This document shows, piece after piece, positions 19,507 through 28,049 of a stretch of DNA of 64,000 nt. The stretch's first letter is position 1; each line of letters opens with the position of its first letter. Made by a program: the position numbers and the translations under genes. The notes under the pieces were generated by a model. The model was not told the DNA's origin. It saw only the letters and a list, made by a program, of their open reading frames with translations, and searched no databases. The stretch lies in contig JADKAQ010000001.1 of NCBI GenBank assembly GCA_016719105.1, positions 620,001 to 684,000 of the forward strand, written 5' to 3'. The stretch is from Gemmatimonadota bacterium. Lineage in GTDB: Bacteria; Gemmatimonadota; Gemmatimonadetes; Gemmatimonadales; Gemmatimonadaceae.

Positions 19507-20156
19507 CGGCCTCCCAGTCGGGCGATGAGCGTGGTTCCGGCGAAGGTGGTCTGCCCGACCTTCACGTTCGGCGTGGCCGTCGTGGGGAGGAAGACGTCGA
19601 CGCGTGAGCCGAAGCGGATGATCCCCATGCGCTCGGCCTGTTCGACCGCTTCGCCCTCACGGCTGTAGGTCACGATACGGCGGGCGATGAGGCCGGCGAT
19701 CTGCCGCACCAGGATGCGCGTGCCGTTGTGCTCGAGCCCCACCGACATCTGCTCGTTCTCGAGGCTCGATTTCTCGGTGGCGGCGTTGAGGAACTTCCCG
19801 GGGTTGTAGTGCACAAACTTCACCGTGCCGGAGACCGGATAGCGGTTCACGTGCACGTTGAAGACATTCATGAAGATGGAGATGCGCAGCGCGCGCCCGT
19901 GCAGGAAGGCGGGTTCGTCGACCTCGGTGATCATGACGACGCGCCCGTCGGCTGGCGAGATGACGAGGTCCTGCCCGCGCTCGCCGGTGCGTTCGGGGTC
20001 GCGGAAGAAGTAGGCGACCCAGATGGCGAGCAGGGTGAGGACGAGGGCCAGCAGCCAGAGCGGCCACGAGCGGCGTCCGAGAGCGGCGGCGTAACCGACG
20101 GCCGCAAGGGCCGCCGCGATGAGCATGAAGGGATACCCTTCGCGGGCAAAGTTCAC
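19503..20156 (-). CDS. psd: Phosphatidylserine decarboxylase proenzyme (short form)
   Basis: A 217-residue PSD of the short class. An N-terminal pair of hydrophobic segments is followed by FFRDPER, SPADGRVV, the IFMNVFNVHVNRYPVSG core and IVRQIAGLIARRI-like sequence (ILVRQIAGLIARRIVTY). The self-cleavage site is the GS in IRFGSRVDVFLP, where the Ser becomes the pyruvoyl cofactor. It makes phosphatidylethanolamine in the inner membrane. It overlaps purC upstream and pssA downstream by 4 nt each. Confidence 0.93.
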   Translation of the reverse strand: MNFAREGYPFMLIAAALAAVGYAAALGRRSWPLWLLALVLTLLAIWVAYFFRDPERTGERGQDLVISPADGRVVMITEVDEPAFLHGRALRISIFMNVFNVHVNRYPVSGTVKFVHYNPGKFLNAATEKSSLENEQMSVGLEHNGTRILVRQIAGLIARRIVTYSREGEAVEQAERMGIIRFGSRVDVFLPTTATPNVKVGQTTFAGTTLIARLGGR

Positions 20157-21082
20157 GGGAGCGTGGTCACGTCGAGGGGGGCGCCGGTGATTCGGCGGAA
20201 AGCATCGAGGTATCGGGCACTCGTCGCAGCGACGACGGCCTCGGGGAGGTCTGGCGGCGGGGAGTCGCCGTTCCAGCGCCCCGCCTTGCGTTCGCCGTCG
20301 AGATAGTCGCGCAGTGGCTGCTTGTCGTAGCTGGGCTGCGGGCGTCCCGGCGCGTACTGGTCGGCGGGCCAGAAGCGCGAACTGTCGGGCGTGAGCACTT
20401 CATCGATGAGGATCGTCTTTCCCCCCACCCGACCGAACTCGAACTTGGTGTCGGCGATGATGATCCCGCGCGGCTCGGCGGTGCGACAGGCGAAGTCGTA
20501 GATCGCCCGGGAGAGGCGCTCGAGCTCGGCTGCCTCGCGCGCGCCAACGACGGAGGCCATCTGGCCGATGGTGATGTTCTCGTCGTGTCCGCTCTCGGCC
20601 TTGGTCGCCGGCGAGAAGATCGACGGGTCGAGGCGTGAACTCTCGAGCAGCCCGGCCGGGAGGGCTTCGCCGGCCAGCGTTCCCGCGGCCAGGTATTCCT
20701 TCCATGCCGACCCCGAGAGGTAGCCACGCATCACGCACTCGACCGGGAAGACGTCGGTGCGCCGGGAGACCATGATGCGTCCGCGCAGGATCTCGCGGTG
20801 CGGGCCTAACGCCGGGTACTCGTCGACGATCGGGTCAATCGCGGTGCCCAGCATGTGGTGCGGGACCATCGGCTCGAGCTGCCTGAGCCACCACGCCGTG
20901 AGCTGCGTCAGGACGATCCCCTTGAACGGGACCGTCTCGCGCATCACCACGTCGAAGGCGGACACGCGGTCGGTGGCGACGATGAGCAAGCGGTCGTCGT
21001 CGAGTTCATACACGTCGCGCACCTTCCCGCGCCGATGCGGGCGCAGCGGGAGCGTCGTAGTGGCGATAACGGCGCCAATCAT
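20153..21082 (-). CDS. purC: SAICAR synthase
   Basis: Phosphoribosylaminoimidazole-succinocarboxamide synthase, 309 residues, joining CAIR and aspartate with ATP. Marks are GKVRDVYELDDDRLLIVATD near the start, RVSAFDVVM, the VECVMRGYLSGSAWKEY segment, the DTKFEFG catalytic stretch and LIDEVLTPDSSRFWPAD. It belongs to the longer class typical of many non-Enterobacteria. It overlaps purB and psd by 4 nt. Confidence 0.97.
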   Translation of the reverse strand: MIGAVIATTTLPLRPHRRGKVRDVYELDDDRLLIVATDRVSAFDVVMRETVPFKGIVLTQLTAWWLRQLEPMVPHHMLGTAIDPIVDEYPALGPHREILRGRIMVSRRTDVFPVECVMRGYLSGSAWKEYLAAGTLAGEALPAGLLESSRLDPSIFSPATKAESGHDENITIGQMASVVGAREAAELERLSRAIYDFACRTAEPRGIIIADTKFEFGRVGGKTILIDEVLTPDSSRFWPADQYAPGRPQPSYDKQPLRDYLDGERKAGRWNGDSPPPDLPEAVVAATSARYLDAFRRITGAPLDVTTLP

Positions 21083-22512
21083 ACACGTACCTCCTCCCGC
21101 TTGGCGGGAGCATCGAGTCCGGCGAGGAGGGGATCGACCACCTCGGCGAGGAAGTCGTCGACCTGTTGGGGGGCACGACCCACGAAGCGACTGGCGTCGA
21201 GGGCGGCGGTGATGTCGTCCATGGCGACGCCGAATGCCGGGTCGCGGGTGAGCCGCTCGAGCATGTCGTTGGCCACGCCCTCGTCCTTCATGGCGCGGGC
21301 GGCGGCGATGCTGTGGACGCGGATCACTTCGTGCGCGTCCTGGCGACTCTTCCCCGCGCGCACGGCGCGCACGATGAGCTCCTCGGTCGCCATGAAGGGG
21401 AGTTCGTCACGTACCCGTGCGGTGATGCGCGCCGGGTGGACCTCGAGGCCGCCGGCCACGTTGGTGAGCAGGACAAGGATCGCGTCGGTGGCGAGGAAGC
21501 TCTCGGGGATGACCAGGCGCCGGTTGGCCGAGTCGTCGAGCGTGCGCTCGAAGTACTGCACGGCGTGCGTCTGGTTGGCGTTCGGCTCCAGGGAGGCGAC
21601 GAAGCGGGCCAGCGAGTTGATGCGTTCGCAGCGCATGGGATTGCGCTTGTAGGCCATCGCCGACGACCCGATCTGCTCCTTCTCGAACGGTTCCTCGATT
21701 TCCCCAAACGCCTGCAGCATGCGCAGGTCAGAGGCGAACTTGGCGGCGCTGGCGGCGATGCCGGCAACCACCCCGAGCACCTGCGCGTCGATCTTCCGTG
21801 TGTAGGTCTGCCCGCTCACCGGGATCGACGTGGCAAACCCCATCGCGGCGCAGACGCGCCGGTCGAGTTCGCGCACCTTGGCGTGATCGCCGCCGAAGAT
21901 CTCGAGGAAGGAGGCCTGCGTGCCGGTCGTTCCCTTCACGCCGCGGAAGGGAAGGGTCGACACGCGATGATCGAGTTCGGCGAGGTCGAGGACGAGGTCC
22001 TGCATCCAGAGGGCAGCGCGCTTGCCCACGGTCGTGAGCTGGGCCGGCTGCAGGTGCGTGTACCCCAGCGTGGGTTGGTCGCGCCAGGTGCGCGCGAAGC
22101 CGGCGAGTTCCCGCAACGCATCGACGACCTTGGCGCGGAGCAAGGCGAGCCCCTCGCGCATCAGGATCAGTTCAGCGTTGTCGGTGACGTAACACGACGT
22201 CGCGCCGTAGTGGATGAAGCCGCGGGCGGCGGGGGCCACGTCGCCAAAGGCGTGCACGTGGGCCATCACGTCGTGGCGAAAGCGCTTCTCGTACGACGCC
22301 ACGGCCGTGAAGTCGATGTCGTCGAGGTGCGCGCGCATCTGCGAGATCGCCTCGTCGGGAATCGGCACGCCTAACGACCGCTCGGCCTCGGCGAGCGCGA
22401 GCCAGAGTCGGCGCCAGAGCCCGTGGCGCCGCTGCGGCGACCAGAGGGCGAGCATGTCGCGGGACGCGTAGCGCTCCGCCAGCGGGGTGGAATACTGCGC
22501 GGGCGACGTCAC
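21079..22512 (-). CDS. purB: Adenylosuccinate lyase
   Basis: A 477-residue fumarase/aspartase-superfamily enzyme that removes fumarate from SAICAR and adenylosuccinate. Marks are LALAEAERSLGV, HDVMAHVHAFGD, FIHYGATSCYVTDNA, GYTHLQPAQLTTVGKR and the signature GSSAMAYKRNPMRCERI. The GTG at 22512 was chosen because it makes a GTGA overlap with the protease stop and because the family begins near YSTPLAERYAS. An upstream extension in the same frame is the shadow of the protease gene. Confidence 0.95.
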   Translation of the reverse strand: MTSPAQYSTPLAERYASRDMLALWSPQRRHGLWRRLWLALAEAERSLGVPIPDEAISQMRAHLDDIDFTAVASYEKRFRHDVMAHVHAFGDVAPAARGFIHYGATSCYVTDNAELILMREGLALLRAKVVDALRELAGFARTWRDQPTLGYTHLQPAQLTTVGKRAALWMQDLVLDLAELDHRVSTLPFRGVKGTTGTQASFLEIFGGDHAKVRELDRRVCAAMGFATSIPVSGQTYTRKIDAQVLGVVAGIAASAAKFASDLRMLQAFGEIEEPFEKEQIGSSAMAYKRNPMRCERINSLARFVASLEPNANQTHAVQYFERTLDDSANRRLVIPESFLATDAILVLLTNVAGGLEVHPARITARVRDELPFMATEELIVRAVRAGKSRQDAHEVIRVHSIAAARAMKDEGVANDMLERLTRDPAFGVAMDDITAALDASRFVGRAPQQVDDFLAEVVDPLLAGLDAPAKREEVRV

Positions 22513-23918
22513 TGGATCACGAAGTCGGTGGTGTAGAAGTAGCCACGCCGTTCGAAGACCAGGCGGATGCCGGCGCGGCCTCCCTGGGCGTCGAAGGCGC
22601 GCGAGACGTCGGCGGCCTGCTCGATGGTCGTGCGGTTGATCTGGACGATGAGGTCGCCCTCCTGCAGCCCGATCTCGTTCTGGATGCGATCGCTCGTGCG
22701 CACGACCAGCGCCCCCCGGCTGCTGCGCAGCCCGCGCTCGGCGCGAATGGACGGCGTGAGGGTGACGAGTTCGAGTTCGCGCAGCACCGTCACGCGGGGC
22801 GCGCTGACCTCGGGGAGGTCGGCGACGGTGACGGTGAGTGTGACCTCGCGCCCGCCTCGCCGCACCACCAGCGGCACCGCTTCGCCCACGCGCATGTCGA
22901 GGCGCTCGGCCTCCCAGTCGAAGACGTTGCGCAGGGCGCGGCCACGCGTTCGCACGATCTGGTCCCCCGGCTGCAACCCGGCGCGCGCCGCTGGCGACCC
23001 GGGGATGATCGATTGTACGATGACGCCCGCCGTGACGATGTCGCGCGGGTTGTCGCTGGGAGAGTTGCGCAGCTTCTCCCCGATCCAGGGGCGTCGCACG
23101 CTGCCATGGTCCAGCAGGTCGTCGACGATCCGTCGCGCGCGATTGATCGGGATGGCGAAGCCCAGCCCGATCGATCCGCCGCTGGGCGTGTAGATCGACG
23201 TGTTGACGCCGATCACCTCGCCCACCGCATTGACGAGCGGCCCCCCGGAGTTGCCCGGGTTGATCGAGGCGTCGGTCTGGATCATCCCGAGATAGATGCC
23301 GTTCCCCTCGGAGCGGCCCAGCAGATTGCGTCCCGTCGCGCTCACCACCCCAGCGGTCACGCTTGGCTCGGTGTTGCCGAGCACGAAGCCGAACGGATTC
23401 CCGATGGCGATGGCCCACTCGCCGATGAGGAGCTGTTCAGACGTGCCTAACGTCGCGACCGGGAGGTTGCGGGCGGTGATGCGGATGACGGCGAGGTCGT
23501 TGGCCTCGTCCATCCCGACCAGCGTCGCCTGGTAGGTGGTGCCGTCGCGCAGCATCACCGAGATCCGGCTGGCGCCGGCGACCACGTGGGCGTTGGTGAC
23601 GATGACGCCGTCGGGGCGAATGATGAAGCCGGAGCCAAGCCCCGGTTGCACCTGCTGTCCGGAGCGCCCGCCGAAGAACTGCTCGAAGACGTCGACCGGG
23701 ACGCGTTCGACGGTTTCGGTCTGGACGGTGACGACGGCGGGGGCGACCCGCGCCACGGCGTCGACGATGGCGGTGCGCCGCGAGGCGCTGATCTGCTGGT
23801 TGGCGGCGGCGACCTGCGCGGGGGCGGCGATCGCCGCGGGGGTCGAGGCGGGTGCGCCGCCTTCACAGGCGGAGCCGACGGCGATGGCCAAGGCGGCGAG
23901 CGTGTCGCGGAGGCTCAT
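22509..23918 (-). CDS. DegP/HtrA-like trypsin-type serine protease with PDZ domains, probable lipoprotein
   Basis: 469 residues. The N-terminus MSLRDTLAALAIAVGSAC is a lipoprotein-type signal with Cys18, so the protein is probably anchored outside the cytoplasm. The protease domain has the full triad: His111 (VTNAHVV), Asp141 (NDLAVI) and Ser224 (GNSGGP). A first PDZ domain lies at about 280-370 (GSPAARAGLQPGDQIV) and a shorter second one at about 385-465 (EIGLQEGDLIVQIN). It probably performs envelope protein quality control. It is unusual to find it translationally coupled to truA and purB in one run. Confidence 0.9.
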   Translation of the reverse strand: MSLRDTLAALAIAVGSACEGGAPASTPAAIAAPAQVAAANQQISASRRTAIVDAVARVAPAVVTVQTETVERVPVDVFEQFFGGRSGQQVQPGLGSGFIIRPDGVIVTNAHVVAGASRISVMLRDGTTYQATLVGMDEANDLAVIRITARNLPVATLGTSEQLLIGEWAIAIGNPFGFVLGNTEPSVTAGVVSATGRNLLGRSEGNGIYLGMIQTDASINPGNSGGPLVNAVGEVIGVNTSIYTPSGGSIGLGFAIPINRARRIVDDLLDHGSVRRPWIGEKLRNSPSDNPRDIVTAGVIVQSIIPGSPAARAGLQPGDQIVRTRGRALRNVFDWEAERLDMRVGEAVPLVVRRGGREVTLTVTVADLPEVSAPRVTVLRELELVTLTPSIRAERGLRSSRGALVVRTSDRIQNEIGLQEGDLIVQINRTTIEQAADVSRAFDAQGGRAGIRLVFERRGYFYTTDFVIQ

Positions 23919-24691
23919 GTGCTGGCGAGGTACAACTCGGGCGGATAGGTCACGCGCTCGAGGAAGAGCGCGTGGGCCGGTGCGGGGGCAGAGACGGCGT
24001 CGTTGGTCGTGTCGGCGAGCAGGGTGGCCACGTCCGACGCCGGGCGCCGCCCGGCGGCGATGTCGACCATGGTCGCCATGAGGAACCGCACCATGTGGTG
24101 CAGGAAGCGATTCGCCTCGACGTGAAACGTGAGGCCCCCCGGGCGGTCGCTCCAGCAGGCGTCGGTCACGATGCAGCGATGGTGATCGTGGTCAGGGGCG
24201 GTTCCGCGAACGGCGAAGGCGATGAAGCAGTGGTCGCCCACGATCTCCCTGGCGGCGGCGTCGAGCGCACCGCGGTCGAGCGGGTGTCGCATCGCCCATT
24301 CGGTGCGACGCCGGAACGGTGAATGCACGTCATCGTCCGTTCCGACAAAGTACGCATACCGACGGGACATGGCGCTGTGTCGTGCATGGAATTCGGGGCG
24401 CATTTCATGCGCCGCCGCTACCCACACGTCGTCGGGGAGGAGTGCGTTCATGGCGCGGCGCAGCTCGGGCGCGCTCCACTTGTCCGGCACTCGTACACCG
24501 ACCGCCTGCCCGCGCGCGTGAACGCCCGCGTCGGTACGACCGGCCCCCTGGGCCACGATTCGATCGCCGCACAACCTGGCGAGCACCCGCTCGACTTCCC
24601 CCTGGACAGTCCGCCGTGAGGGCTGGACTTGCCACCCGGAAAAGGCGGTTCCGTCGTAGTGCAGCACAAGCTGCAGGGTGCGCACCAACAT
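23915..24691 (-). CDS. truA: tRNA pseudouridine synthase A
   Basis: A 258-residue enzyme that makes pseudouridine at tRNA positions 38-40. The catalytic Asp54 is in GAGRTDAGVHARGQ. Other marks are LVLHYDGTAFSGWQVQPSRR, FHARHSAMSRRYAYF and the C-terminal FLHHMVRFLMATM. It is the first gene of the minus-strand run. The ATG at 24691 lies almost on the transcription start predicted from the promoter-like hexamers, so the mRNA may be leaderless. Confidence 0.95.
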   Translation of the reverse strand: MLVRTLQLVLHYDGTAFSGWQVQPSRRTVQGEVERVLARLCGDRIVAQGAGRTDAGVHARGQAVGVRVPDKWSAPELRRAMNALLPDDVWVAAAHEMRPEFHARHSAMSRRYAYFVGTDDDVHSPFRRRTEWAMRHPLDRGALDAAAREIVGDHCFIAFAVRGTAPDHDHHRCIVTDACWSDRPGGLTFHVEANRFLHHMVRFLMATMVDIAAGRRPASDVATLLADTTNDAVSAPAPAHALFLERVTYPPELYLAST

Positions 24692-24699
24692 CGAGCCGA

Positions 24700-24727
24700 A
24701 ACTTAGCCTTGAGCCCCCTCAAGTCAA
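24700..24727 (-). promoter_or_regulatory. Candidate promoter for the truA-pur run
   Basis: Read on the minus strand, TTGACT (-35) is followed after 16 nt by TAAGTT (-10, weak). Transcription would begin about 24693, at or beside the truA ATG. A CTTGAG...CTCAAG inverted repeat overlaps the spacer and could be an operator. This is sequence matching only. Confidence 0.35.
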
Positions 24728-24840
24728 GCAAACCGACGCGCGGTGAACGACGGCATCCAACCGATTGACTTCGCTCGTTCTACCGGATCACTTTGCACCT
24801 CCGCGCGGCCTCGGATCGAGGGCGCGTCGCCTTCTCCGAC

Positions 24841-26154
24841 ATGTCGATCAAAAGCCTACCTTCGCTCGCGCACGCGCTGAGTGTCGCCCCCGACCTGGAC
24901 GCGGCACTTGTCGCGCTCGGGGAGGCGCTCGCCGAGTCCGATCGGTCGGCCATCGTCTCCGTCTTTCGGTACGACGGACGGCGCGACATGCTCCGCGAAC
25001 GCCTGACGCCGGTCGCCGAGCGCGTCGTCCGCTCGACGGTCGACACCACGGTCGACCACCTCCCCCCGGCGGCCCGGGCGATGGTTACGAACGGTGGCCA
25101 GTTCGTCGACCTCGGCGACCGGTCGGTCGAGTACGCACGGCTGCTTGGCCTCACTCCCTTCGCCGACGGCGGCATCCTGTCGCTGCGCGGCCTAACGACC
25201 GACGGCGAACTCTCGGGGATGCTGGGGCTGTATGAGCAGCGGCGCATGTTCGGGACGCGGACGAGCGAGCGATTCGCCCCCGCGGTCGCCCTCTTCGAGC
25301 TAGCCTACGCGCGGTACGGCGAGCGTGAGGCGCGGGACGAGGCGGTGCGAACGCTCGAGGACGTGACGCAGCGCGTGCACGGCGAGTACATCCGGAAGTT
25401 GGGCGTGCTCGAGTCGGAATTGGGGAAGGCGCGTGGGGCGGCGTCGCAGCTCAATGCCGCGGACGCCGAACGCCTGTTGCACCTGGAGCGCGACATCGCC
25501 GCCGCGCAGGAGGAGGGACGGCGCGCGGTGCGCAAGTCGTCGTCGCTCGAGCAGCAGCTCACGGCCGCCGTCGCGCAGCTCGAGCAGGCGCACATCGAAC
25601 TGCATCGACGCAACGAGTCGCTGCGGCAGAAAACGCGGACGCTCTACCTCATCGAGCGGTCCCTGCGCATCGACAACACCACCAAGGACGACCCGCGGGG
25701 CCTCGTCGACGGCCTCCTCGCGCTGGTGGGCGACGACATGCAGGCGCAGCGCTGCTCGCTCATGCTGCGCGCCCCCGAACCCGACACGCTCTACCTGGCC
25801 GCCGCGCGCGGGCTCGCCCCCAACATCGTCCTCGGCCAGCGCATCCCGAACGGCAAGGGGGTGGCCGGGATCGTGGCCATGTCGCGCGAACCGCTCCTCG
25901 TGCAGGACGCGGCCGAAGCCGACCGTCACCCGCTCCTCCGCGACCAGTATCTCACGACGGGGTCGTTCATCTCGTTCCCGCTCATCTACTGCGATGAGCT
26001 GATCGGCGTCGTGAACCTCACCAACCGCGCCAAGCGCGGCGTCTTCGTGGAAGAAGACGTGGAGCGCGTCTCGCTTCTCGCGCTGGTGATCGCCCTCATC
26101 GCGGCCAACGCCAACCTCCCGGAGCGACTGCTGGGGGAGATCGGTGGCGAGTAA
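24841..26154 (+). CDS. GAF-domain sensor/scaffold protein with central coiled coil
   Basis: 437 residues. Residues 1-150 look like a degenerate GAF-type domain (SAIVSVFRYDGRRDMLRERL, GGILSLRGL). Residues about 165-285 are a long charged coiled coil with heptad-like leucines. The C-terminal 150 residues are a clear GAF domain (CSLMLRAPEPDTLYLAAARG, PNGKGVAGIVAMSREPLLV, SFISFPLIYCDELIGVVNLT). No kinase, cyclase or EAL/HD output is present, so it may act through protein contacts. The ATG at 24841 is preferred over a TTG sixteen codons upstream. Its end overlaps trpD by 11 nt, tying it to tryptophan genes. Confidence 0.8.
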   Translation: MSIKSLPSLAHALSVAPDLDAALVALGEALAESDRSAIVSVFRYDGRRDMLRERLTPVAERVVRSTVDTTVDHLPPAARAMVTNGGQFVDLGDRSVEYARLLGLTPFADGGILSLRGLTTDGELSGMLGLYEQRRMFGTRTSERFAPAVALFELAYARYGEREARDEAVRTLEDVTQRVHGEYIRKLGVLESELGKARGAASQLNAADAERLLHLERDIAAAQEEGRRAVRKSSSLEQQLTAAVAQLEQAHIELHRRNESLRQKTRTLYLIERSLRIDNTTKDDPRGLVDGLLALVGDDMQAQRCSLMLRAPEPDTLYLAAARGLAPNIVLGQRIPNGKGVAGIVAMSREPLLVQDAAEADRHPLLRDQYLTTGSFISFPLIYCDELIGVVNLTNRAKRGVFVEEDVERVSLLALVIALIAANANLPERLLGEIGGE

Positions 26155-27181
26155 CGCGCTCCAACAGGCGATCCGTCGCCTGGCCTTCGGAGAGTCGCTC
26201 GATGCCGCCAGTGCGGCCGACGCATTTGGCGTGATCATGCGTGGAGAGGCGACGCCGGCGCAGGTGGCGGCGCTCCTCATGGCGCTGCGAGTGAAGGGGG
26301 AGACCGTCGACGAGGTGGCGGGCGCGGCCAGCGCACTCCGCGAGGCGATGGTGCGCCTTCCATCCGAACGCCCCGACGATCTCGTCGACACCTGCGGAAC
26401 GGGCGGCGGGACGATCACCACGTTCAATATCTCGACCGCGGCCGGTCTCCTCGCGGCGGGGTTGGGTGTTCGCGTCGCCAAGCATGGCAATCGCTCGTTC
26501 ACCTCGCAGTGCGGAAGCGCGGATGTGCTGGAGGCGCTTGGAGTGCCGCTGGACGCGCCGCCGGCCGTGATGGAGCGCTCGCTGCGCGAGGCGGGGATCG
26601 TCTTCATGTTCGCTCCCAGCATGCACCCGGCGATGCGCCACGTGGGACCGGTCCGGCGTGAACTGGCGGTTCCCACGGTGATGAACATCGTGGGGCCGCT
26701 CGCCAATCCGGCGTCGGCGGGACGTCAGGTGCTGGGCGTCGCCGAGACCCAGCGCATGGGGCTCCTGGCCGGCGCGCTGGCCGCGCTCGGGACTCGGCAC
26801 GCGCTCATCGTTCACGGCGCGCCCGGGATGGACGAGTTCTCCCCGCTCGGACCGACACGGGTGATGGAAGTCCGCGGCGCCGAGACGCGCGAATGGACGG
26901 TGGAGCCCTCGGCCTACGGCTTTGGTCCGTTCGCGCCTGAAGCGCTGGCGGGGGGAACGCCGGCGGAGAACGCCCGCATCGTACGCGACGTGTTGGGCGG
27001 TGCGGGGAACTCGGCTTCGACGGCGGCGGTGATCCTGAATGCCGCGGCGGCGCTCCTGGTGGGCGGCGTCGTGGAGGACTTCGGCGACGGAGTGGAACTC
27101 GCGCGTCGCGGAATACGCGAGGGAGCAGGGCTTTCGGCGCTGGAGCGACTCAAGCTGGCGTACGCCCAGGGCGCCCCGTAA
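26144..27181 (+). CDS. trpD: Anthranilate phosphoribosyltransferase
   Basis: A 345-residue enzyme that transfers phosphoribose from PRPP to anthranilate, the second step of tryptophan synthesis from chorismate. The PRPP/Mg signature is DTCGTGGGTITTFNISTA. The catalytic region KHGNRSFTSQCGSADVLEAL and the NIVGPLANPA segment are intact. The GTG start overlaps the preceding GAF gene. trpE and trpG are not in the window. Confidence 0.96.
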   Translation: MASNALQQAIRRLAFGESLDAASAADAFGVIMRGEATPAQVAALLMALRVKGETVDEVAGAASALREAMVRLPSERPDDLVDTCGTGGGTITTFNISTAAGLLAAGLGVRVAKHGNRSFTSQCGSADVLEALGVPLDAPPAVMERSLREAGIVFMFAPSMHPAMRHVGPVRRELAVPTVMNIVGPLANPASAGRQVLGVAETQRMGLLAGALAALGTRHALIVHGAPGMDEFSPLGPTRVMEVRGAETREWTVEPSAYGFGPFAPEALAGGTPAENARIVRDVLGGAGNSASTAAVILNAAAALLVGGVVEDFGDGVELARRGIREGAGLSALERLKLAYAQGAP

Positions 27182-27264
27182 GGCCAGCGAGCACGCGGCG
27201 CGGCAGCTGACGGTGGGACGCTGGTCGCCGGGAGACGCCGCGTGCCGCTGGCTGGGGACGCGAA

Positions 27265-27293
27265 ACGGGGCGCCCGAAGTCGGGGCGCCCCGT
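27265..27293. terminator. Strong hairpin between trpD and lexA
   Basis: ACGGGGCGCCC and GGGCGCCCCGT form a perfect 11-bp stem with a 7-nt loop (GAAGTCG) between the convergent trpD and lexA genes. There is no T run; a bidirectional terminator or stabiliser is likely. Confidence 0.65.
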
Positions 27294-27332
27294 CGCCTTC
27301 ACCGCGTGGGATGCTGCCGCGAGCGGCCGTCG

Positions 27333-27950
27333 CTAGTACTTGCGAATGACTCCCACGACGATCCCCTGGATCGCGATGTCGTTCTCGTGGACGTACAGCG
27401 GCGAGAGCGTCTCGTTGGCCGGCTGCAGGCGAATGCGCCCGTCGCGCTCGCGGTAGAACTTCTTGCAGGTGGCGCCGCTGTCGTTGTGCATGTTGACGAG
27501 GGCGATGACCATCTCGCCGTTGTCGGCGCTGCGGCGCTCGTTCACGATGACGAAGTCGCCGTCGCGAATCTGCTCGTCGATCATGGAGTTGCCGCGCACC
27601 TTGAGCACGTAGTGGCTCCCGCTGCGGGAGACCAACTCCTGCGGAACGGCGATCGACTCGTTATGCGTGTAGGCCTCGATCGGCATCCCGGCGGCGACCG
27701 TCCCGAGGAGGGGGAGGTCGACGGCGCGCGCGAACATGTCGGACGGGAGGATCTCGATGGCCCGACTCTCGTTGTAGCTGCGCCGGATGTAGCCCTTGCG
27801 CTCGAGGTTGGTGAGGTGCTCGTGGACGGTGGCCAGCGAGTTATAGTTGAAGTGCGCGGCGATCTCCTCGAAGCTGGGTGCATAGCCCCGATCGTCGGCG
27901 TACTCCTGCAGGTAGGTCAGGATCTCTCGTTGCCGTTTTGTGAGCGGCAT
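27333..27950 (-). CDS. lexA: LexA SOS repressor
   Basis: 205 residues. The N-terminal winged helix starts MPLTKRQREILTYLQEYADD and has a recognition region around SFEEIAAHFNYNSLATVHEH. The self-cleavage bond is Ala87-Gly88 in TVAAGMPIEA. The catalytic Ser122 is in VRGNSMID, and the Lys is 163 or 164 in ATCKKFYRE. RecA-stimulated cleavage would derepress DNA-repair genes. The start at 27950 is fixed by homology; the same frame stays open upstream only as a shadow of trpC. It is divergent from trpC with 99 nt between them. Confidence 0.95.
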   Translation of the reverse strand: MPLTKRQREILTYLQEYADDRGYAPSFEEIAAHFNYNSLATVHEHLTNLERKGYIRRSYNESRAIEILPSDMFARAVDLPLLGTVAAGMPIEAYTHNESIAVPQELVSRSGSHYVLKVRGNSMIDEQIRDGDFVIVNERRSADNGEMVIALVNMHNDSGATCKKFYRERDGRIRLQPANETLSPLYVHENDIAIQGIVVGVIRKY

Positions 27951-28009
27951 GGGCTGGCTCCCTCGCGAAGGTGCATCGACGGGGCGCCCGAGCGTGCGCG
28001 AGAGCCCCC

Positions 28010-28039
28010 GAACAACTGCCGAAGAAACACTAGCCGAAC
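28010..28039. promoter_or_regulatory. Candidate LexA operator region between lexA and trpC
   Basis: On the minus strand, upstream of lexA, the sequence holds GTTC, then N7, then GTTT, and a further GTTC 11 nt later (plus-strand GAAC at 28036-28039, AAAC at 28025-28028, GAAC at 28010-28013). The GTTC-N7-GTTY spacing resembles the direct-repeat SOS box of alphaproteobacterial LexA. Autoregulation makes this a sensible place for an operator, but the match is imperfect. Confidence 0.35.
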
Positions 28040-28049
28040 AAGCCCCGAA

